From Flammula alnicola (taxonomy: Eukaryota > Basidiomycota > Agaricomycetes > Agaricales > Strophariaceae), in the NCBI GenBank assembly GCA_015499995.1, contig JADNRV010000104.1, forward strand, positions 124,001-188,000: a stretch of DNA of 64,000 nucleotides. Direction: 5' to 3'. Every line of letters begins with the position of its first letter. Within the stretch, counting starts at the first letter, position 1. The notes below the pieces were generated by a model. The model did not search any database. It was not told the DNA's origin and saw only the letters and a program-made list of their open reading frames with translations. Positions 59,016 through 64,000 of this stretch are shown here, piece after piece. The position numbers and the translations under genes are program-made.

Positions 59016-62000
59016 ATGGCGAAGGGTTCGTCTGCGTCGGCGAACGACGTTAAACCCAGCGTAAAGTCTAGGAAACTATTTCAACGAGTATCGGCACTTG
59101 TTTTCTGTGCCATTGTCGTCCAGCTCGTCTCCTTCTTCTCCCACGACCTCTCGCAATTGGCAACGCCCCATGTGAACCTCAGCACCCACCGAGCGTCCTT
59201 GATCTCCAAATGCTCGAATATACACACCCTGGCAGGCCCACCCTCGTCGTTTAAGACGTCCTCGCGCACACGCGACGGAAGCGACCGCTGGGTACCCGGC
59301 ACACCTCCCACTCTGCTAAAGAACGCGAAGATATGGACCGGGGCGCGGAACGGCACAGAGGTGGTATATGGTGATGTCCTGCTCGACAAGGGTGTCATTA
59401 TCGCTGTGGGCTACATACCTCCCAGCCTACTTGCAGCTGCACAGGCGCGGGGAGGCAGAGAGCTGAGAGTGCAGGACCTCGGTGGGAAGTGGGTCACTCC
59501 TGGTTTGGTGGACTTGCATTCGCATATCGGGGTGTATAGCTCTCCTGCGCTGTCTGGTAAGTATGTTCAAGGATGTATACTGTCTTCCCACTTTATGCGT
59601 TACATGTAGGTGCCTCCGATGGAAACTCGCGCAAATCTCCTATCCTTCCCTGGCTCAGAAGTATCGATGGGCTGAACACCCATGACGCGTCATACGAGCT
59701 GGCCATGGCAGGAGGGGTGACGACCGCCCAGATCCTTCCCGGGAGCGCGAATAACATGGGTACGTAGCATGTTTCAATGTTATCCTCATTCTCCTCGTTC
59801 TCAGAGCAGAATACAAGCTTAAGCCGAATTTCTATTCGTATAGGTGGACAAGCCTTCGTGATCAAGCTGCGCCCGACAGCTGAACGTTCAGCTACGTCCA
59901 AAGTCATCGAACCACCCCTGACATTGACGCATTCGCTAAACGGGACCGACTACATCCGTTGGAGGCACATGAAGTCCGTCTTTTCTGTCTCTACGACATA
60001 GTTGCTGACCCTCTCTCCTTCCTTCCTTCTCCTTCGAATTAGGCATGCGTGTGGTCAGTCTCTCCTCTGCTCGTCTTTCCTCCGGCGGACCTCCCAGAAC
60101 TCATCCTTCTCCCCCTCCCCCTCTTTTTCTTACAGGCGAAAACCCCGACAGGCTCTACGGCCAAACGCGCATGGATGGCCAGTGGAACTTCCGTCATGCG
60201 TACGACGAGGCGCGCAAGATCCGCGATGCCCAGAACGCGTTTTGTGCGAAGGTCGAAGCGGGAGAGTGGGATGCACTGGGGGGACGGCGGAGTTCCCCGA
60301 GGATTTGCAGTGGGAGTCGTTGGTTGATGTTCTGAGGGGGCGGGTCAAGGTATGCACGTTGTTGTCGTTCAACGGTGGTGTTGGTAATCTTATCGACGAT
60401 TGGTGTGCTAGCTTTCGATTCATTGCTATGAAGTAAGTATTTCTTGTGCTTTTACTGAGGATATGCTATATTACTGGATTCTTCGCTGACTTGGCTTTCC
60501 CTGTGCTGCAGGCTGTAGACCTCGACGGCATCGTTCGTCTCTCGAACGAATTCAAGTTCCCAGTCGCGTCCTTCCACCACGCAGGAGAGACATACCTCGT
60601 CCCTGATCTGCTTAAGAAGACATGGGTGCGTCCGCTCACAAGTTTTCTCTGCTTGTCCATTCTCAAATGCTTGACGTCTCTCTTTCGTTACTGCAGGGTG
60701 GCGCTCCGTCCATCGCACTCTTCGCCAGCAACTTTAGGTGCGTACGACGGTCTTTTCTCGTTTGTTCACGGTCGACTTGAAACTGACGTAGCTCTCCACG
60801 TATATAGGAAGAAACGCGAAGCATACCGCGGCTCCGAGTTCGCCCCTCGCATCCTCGCAGAGCACGGAATTCCAGTAGTGATGAAGGCAAGCTGCTCTCT
60901 CCCGTTTATGTACCTTCAAACAAACAAGTTGTATCTGCGCTGACCGTGCAACACGTAACACGTATCCCAGTCGGACCATCCAGTCATCAACAGTCGATAT
61001 TTGCTATTCGAAGCTCAGCAGGCGCATTACTATGGATTGAACCCTGCGTTGGCACTTGCGTCTGTTACGTCGGTGCCGGCTCGAGCGGCTGGGCTTGGGC
61101 ATCGGGTTGGAACGATAGCTGAAGGTGCGTGTAGTATCCACTTTATTTCGTCATTATTTCTCTTATTGATTCGGATGCCATGGAATTGTAGGATACGACG
61201 CTGGTATGCCTGCTCCTTTCATTAAGTACTATTAATCCAGGCTCTGACACCGCGTTCTTCCAGACATCGTCATCTGGGATTCACATCCCCTCACCTTGGG
61301 TGCAACGCCAACCCAGGTGTACGTCGACGGCATCGCGCAGCTATCACACCCATACCCCCTCGAGAAGCCCGCTGCTTTCCAGGAGCTCCCGGAAACACCG
61401 AACTGGGATAAGGAGAAGAACGATACGGTGCGATGGGAAGGTCTGCCGCCCTTGACAGGGCACAAAGTTGTCGGCCGGGGTGGGAGGGTCAGGGTTGTAG
61501 GCGTGAAGAGCCTGATAGGCTTCAACGAGATGGACGACGAGCACGCACTCGAGACTGTGTTTGACGACGCTGGTGCTGGTAATGACAGCGTTTTCCCAGA
61601 GGGCAGGGTGGTGCTTGTGGAAGATGGAAAGATCGTCTGCATTCAGAGGCCAGCGGACTCTTGTGCTTCTGCTCCTTCAGACGTCGAGGAGGAGGGAGAG
61701 GTTCAAATTGATCTGCATGGTGGTTCCATCGGACCTGGGCTAACGACGTACGGGTCGCCAATTGGCCTCGTGGAGATACGACTGGAGCCCTCGACGAATG
61801 ACGGCCCCGTGTTCGACCCACTTATTGGCGGCGATTTACCTCCTCTGCTCTCTAAAGGCAAGGAAGGAGGGCTCATCAGGGCCGTGGACGGACTCACGTT
61901 TGAAGGACGGGGTACATTGTAAGCTTCAGCTTCTTTACCACCTCTTCCCTACCTCGACCCTTCCGCTGACTTATCTTTCTTTCCTCTTTGCCCCTTTGAC

Positions 62001-63037
62001 TTCGTAGGCTTGCGTATAGGTCAGGTGTGACGACCGCTATCACCGCCCCATCCGGTTATGGTTTCCTCCAAGGGATCTCTACGGCGTTCAGCGTTGGCGC
62101 ACCACATGCCCTCGCAAAGAGCGCCATAGTGCAGCCAGAGACGGCTTTGCATGTGACGTTGAGCTTTTCGCTGCCAGTAAGCGTCAGCACCCAGGTTGCG
62201 GCCCTGAGGACGTTGCTATTTGGTGGGAAAGAGAATATAGATCGGTCTGAGGCTGGTGCGTGGGGAAAGGTTCGCGAGGTGAGCATGTTGTTTCTTTCGC
62301 CCTTTGAAGTGCCAATAGCCTCTGACGGGATTGCTTATCGTATATAGGGTCAAATACCGTTGGTGGTGTCCGTCGAGAATGCTGACATCATGACAACACT
62401 TCTCAGTCTGAAAGCCGACTATGAACGCAGTAGTGGGAAAACGTTGAAGCTCACCTTCTCCGGTGGTACGGAGGCACACCTTCTGGCAAAAGAAATCGCT
62501 ACTGCAGGTGTTAGCGTCATTTTGACGTCGTCGAGGCCGTATCCTGCGTCCTGGGAGAGAAGGAGAATGTAAGTTGTTCTGTTTTGTTATGGTCCGACTC
62601 TTCAATTCGCAGGACACCAATCACTTTTTATGTGTCTGTAGACTTCCCGGCCCCCCTCTGTCCGAGATGAGTGCCGTAACGACCTTGTTGGATGCGGGCG
62701 TGAATGTTGCCATTGGCGTTGTAGACGAGTCAAGCGCACGAAATACTCGGTTCGAAATCGCCTGGGTAACTCCTTCCTTACGATTTACCGTCATATGCCA
62801 CTTGGGGAACTGACCGTATGATACCCCTTCTAGGCTGCACTTGAATCGAACGGGACGATAAGCAAATCTCAAGCACTGGCTCTTGCATCTACGAACCTCC
62901 ACAAGGCATTGGGGCTGGTGCGGCCACTATTCTCGATCCCTGATTTGGTGATGTACCGGGGCGGAGGTCTATTGGACTTTGAAAGCAAAGTTGTAGGTGT
63001 TATGTCGGCAGAGAGGGCCGTTGTTGAATTGTTTTGA
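59016..63037 (+). CDS. Membrane-anchored amidohydrolase (fungal CE9-like), 16 exons
   Basis: Residues of about 25-42 (VSALVFCAIVVQLVSFF) form a single N-terminal membrane anchor, so the enzyme is probably luminal or extracytoplasmic. The metal-dependent amidohydrolase fold follows: DLHSHIG with His168 and His170, HCYE (exon 6), SFHHAGETYLVPD, SDHPV with the late Asp, and DIVIWDSHPLTLGATP. A second, diverged amidohydrolase-like half runs from DLHGGSIGPGLTTYG to the stop at 63037. Exons are 59016-59556, 59610-59759, 59844-59973, 60043-60053, 60136-60349, 60412-60432, 60512-60625, 60697-60737, 60808-60886, 60971-61124, 61192-61203, 61264-61918, 62008-62278, 62348-62568, 62642-62765 and 62834-63037. 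The intron after 60886 starts with GC. The sum is 2942 nt, one short of 981 codons; the deficit lies in the G6 run near 60280 (LGG then AEFPEDLQW). One extra G gives 980 residues. The substrate is unknown. Confidence 0.9.
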
Positions 63038-63253
63038 ACAATGAACAAAAGCATGGGCTGGAGATGTAGTATGTGTACAATATTGTTACATAAATTATTG
63101 AAATACGAAAGGCGTTGCCTTGTTGGTATATCCGTCAATATAATCCATGCCTAGGATTCCCTGATTGTGAACCAGCAATCAGGTTGGAGCGGTAGCTCAA
63201 AAGATCGGGTGGTCGAAGTCCGGAATACGCTCCTCCATGTAACAAGGTGTGCT
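63038..63253. other. Convergent intergenic region
   Basis: 216 bp between the stops of the amidohydrolase and the minus-strand TPR gene. It contains an inverted pair GGAGCG / CGCTCC at about 63186-63233. Confidence 0.4.
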
Positions 63254-64000
63254 CTATGTTGGGGCTTGAAGGTGGATGTTATCAGGCCAATGTTCGTCCT
63301 GATGGCGGCATTCCAGTTTGTGCTTGATCTGTAGTAGTGCCTGCGTGGAACCTCGCTTCATGTTGTGATCCATAACGAGTTTGACTTGCCGAGCCAGGCT
63401 GGGGAAGACGGTAGCAAGACGCGCCTGCAATATCGATAGTTCGTAAGCCGCAGCCATCCCTTCTTCGTGTCGACCGAGAGCACAGTACAGGACCCCAGCT
63501 GAGTGCAAAACTACTGCCAGGTCGGTGTATATCCCGGTTCGCGACTTCAGTTGCTTCTCCAAGAACGTCTTCACCTCGGCTAAAATATCTGCTGCTGCTG
63601 CGACATCGCCATTAGCCAGCAAACAGACTGATAGATTATGAAGAACGTCCATGTAGGTTGGCTCAAGAACCGATCAAGAAAGCCAAGGTTCGGATTTTAG
63701 CGTGAGAGCTTCTTGGACAGCTTGTCGAGCATACGTTAATGCTTCAGCTTTGTTTCCAGAATCCGCAAGACCTGCTGATAACGAATATAAACATCGAGGG
63801 AGGTACAAGAGCGCATCTTTGTATTTTCGGCTGTATTCTTCCATGGGTACGCTTCGGCAAACTTTGACGGCCTCTTTCGCAGTCTCAATAGCTTCGTCGT
63901 GTCTTGTACTGTAGAGCAATGCGAGCGAGGCAGCATGGAGACTCCCCACAAAATCTGTAAGTTGCTCCAAGGGAGTATGGCGGACGAATGACATGGTCTC
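63254..64000 (-). pseudogene. C-terminal part of a TPR-repeat protein, with an in-frame stop
   Basis: The minus strand from the right edge reads helical pairs typical of TPRs: LHAASLALLYSTRHDEAIET, LYSLSAGLADSGNKAEALTY, HNLSVCLLANGDVAAAADIL and LHSAGVLYCALGRHEEGMAA. The frame continues without any shift from about 63994 to the stop at 63254, except for one TGA at about 63676-63674 between SEPWLS and SVLEPTYMDVLHN. A CGA-to-TGA change would explain it. The repeats resemble the sensor region of agaricomycete TPR or STAND-TPR proteins and differ from the 40-residue TPRs of the NLR gene at 8.4-10.2 kb. The N-terminal part is beyond the window, so its effector domain is unknown. If the stop is real this is a pseudogene or a truncated protein; otherwise it is the end of a normal gene. 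Confidence 0.7.

Noticed and set aside
63184..63236. tRNA-like text GGAGCGGTAGCTCA ... GGTCGAAGTCC ... CGCTCC
   Set aside because: Acceptor-like ends and B-box-like sequence are present, but the whole is only about 50 nt with no anticodon arm; too short for a tRNA. It may be a tRNA-derived scrap or chance.

Overview
The window is nuclear DNA of a filamentous basidiomycete, most likely an agaricomycete mushroom-forming fungus. The genes carry many short GT-AG introns of about 50-75 nt. The recognisable families are typical of that group: a FunK1-like kinase, a patatin/NB-ARC/TPR NOD-like receptor, fungal P450s and a membrane-anchored amidohydrolase. Intergenic DNA is full of microsatellites, miniature inverted-repeat elements and old duplications. 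No rRNA, convincing tRNA or CRISPR was seen.

Left part (1-17.4 kb): a doubtful membrane-protein start at the edge, a kinase pseudogene, a ubiquitin-junction relic, a C2H2 zinc-finger fragment cut by an inserted element, and a 92-bp tandem array. Then comes an intact 7-exon, 1431-residue NLR-like gene (patatin lipase, NB-ARC ATPase, 15 forty-residue TPRs) at 5627-10249. It is followed by a CCCH/coiled-coil gene with an internal stop and a heavily decayed VPS11 (HOPS/CORVET subunit), both on the minus strand.

Middle (17.4-47.4 kb): shuffled duplicated blocks surround two bHLH transcription-factor paralogues (22.4-24.4 and 44.7-46.5 kb). The region also has a three-copy non-coding array (26.7-28.4 kb), a second copy of the coiled-coil gene (30-31 kb), about 8 kb with no gene I can recognise (31.1-39.1 kb), a P450 pseudogene, a miniature inverted-repeat element and an alpha/beta-hydrolase pseudogene.

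Right part (47.4-64 kb): a gene-poor stretch with a young Tc1/mariner-type miniature element (TA target duplication), a second P450 relic, an intact 1212-residue coiled-coil gene, a 16-exon amidohydrolase gene (one base short in a G run) and the C-terminal part of a TPR protein with an in-frame stop.

The main theme is contrast. At least seven gene copies are broken by several independent lesions, while the NLR-like gene keeps a 3.15-kb uninterrupted last exon and a near-identical repeat array, as expected for a gene under selection and rapid repeat turnover. Two single-base deficits in G runs (bHLH copy A and amidohydrolase) may instead be assembly errors.
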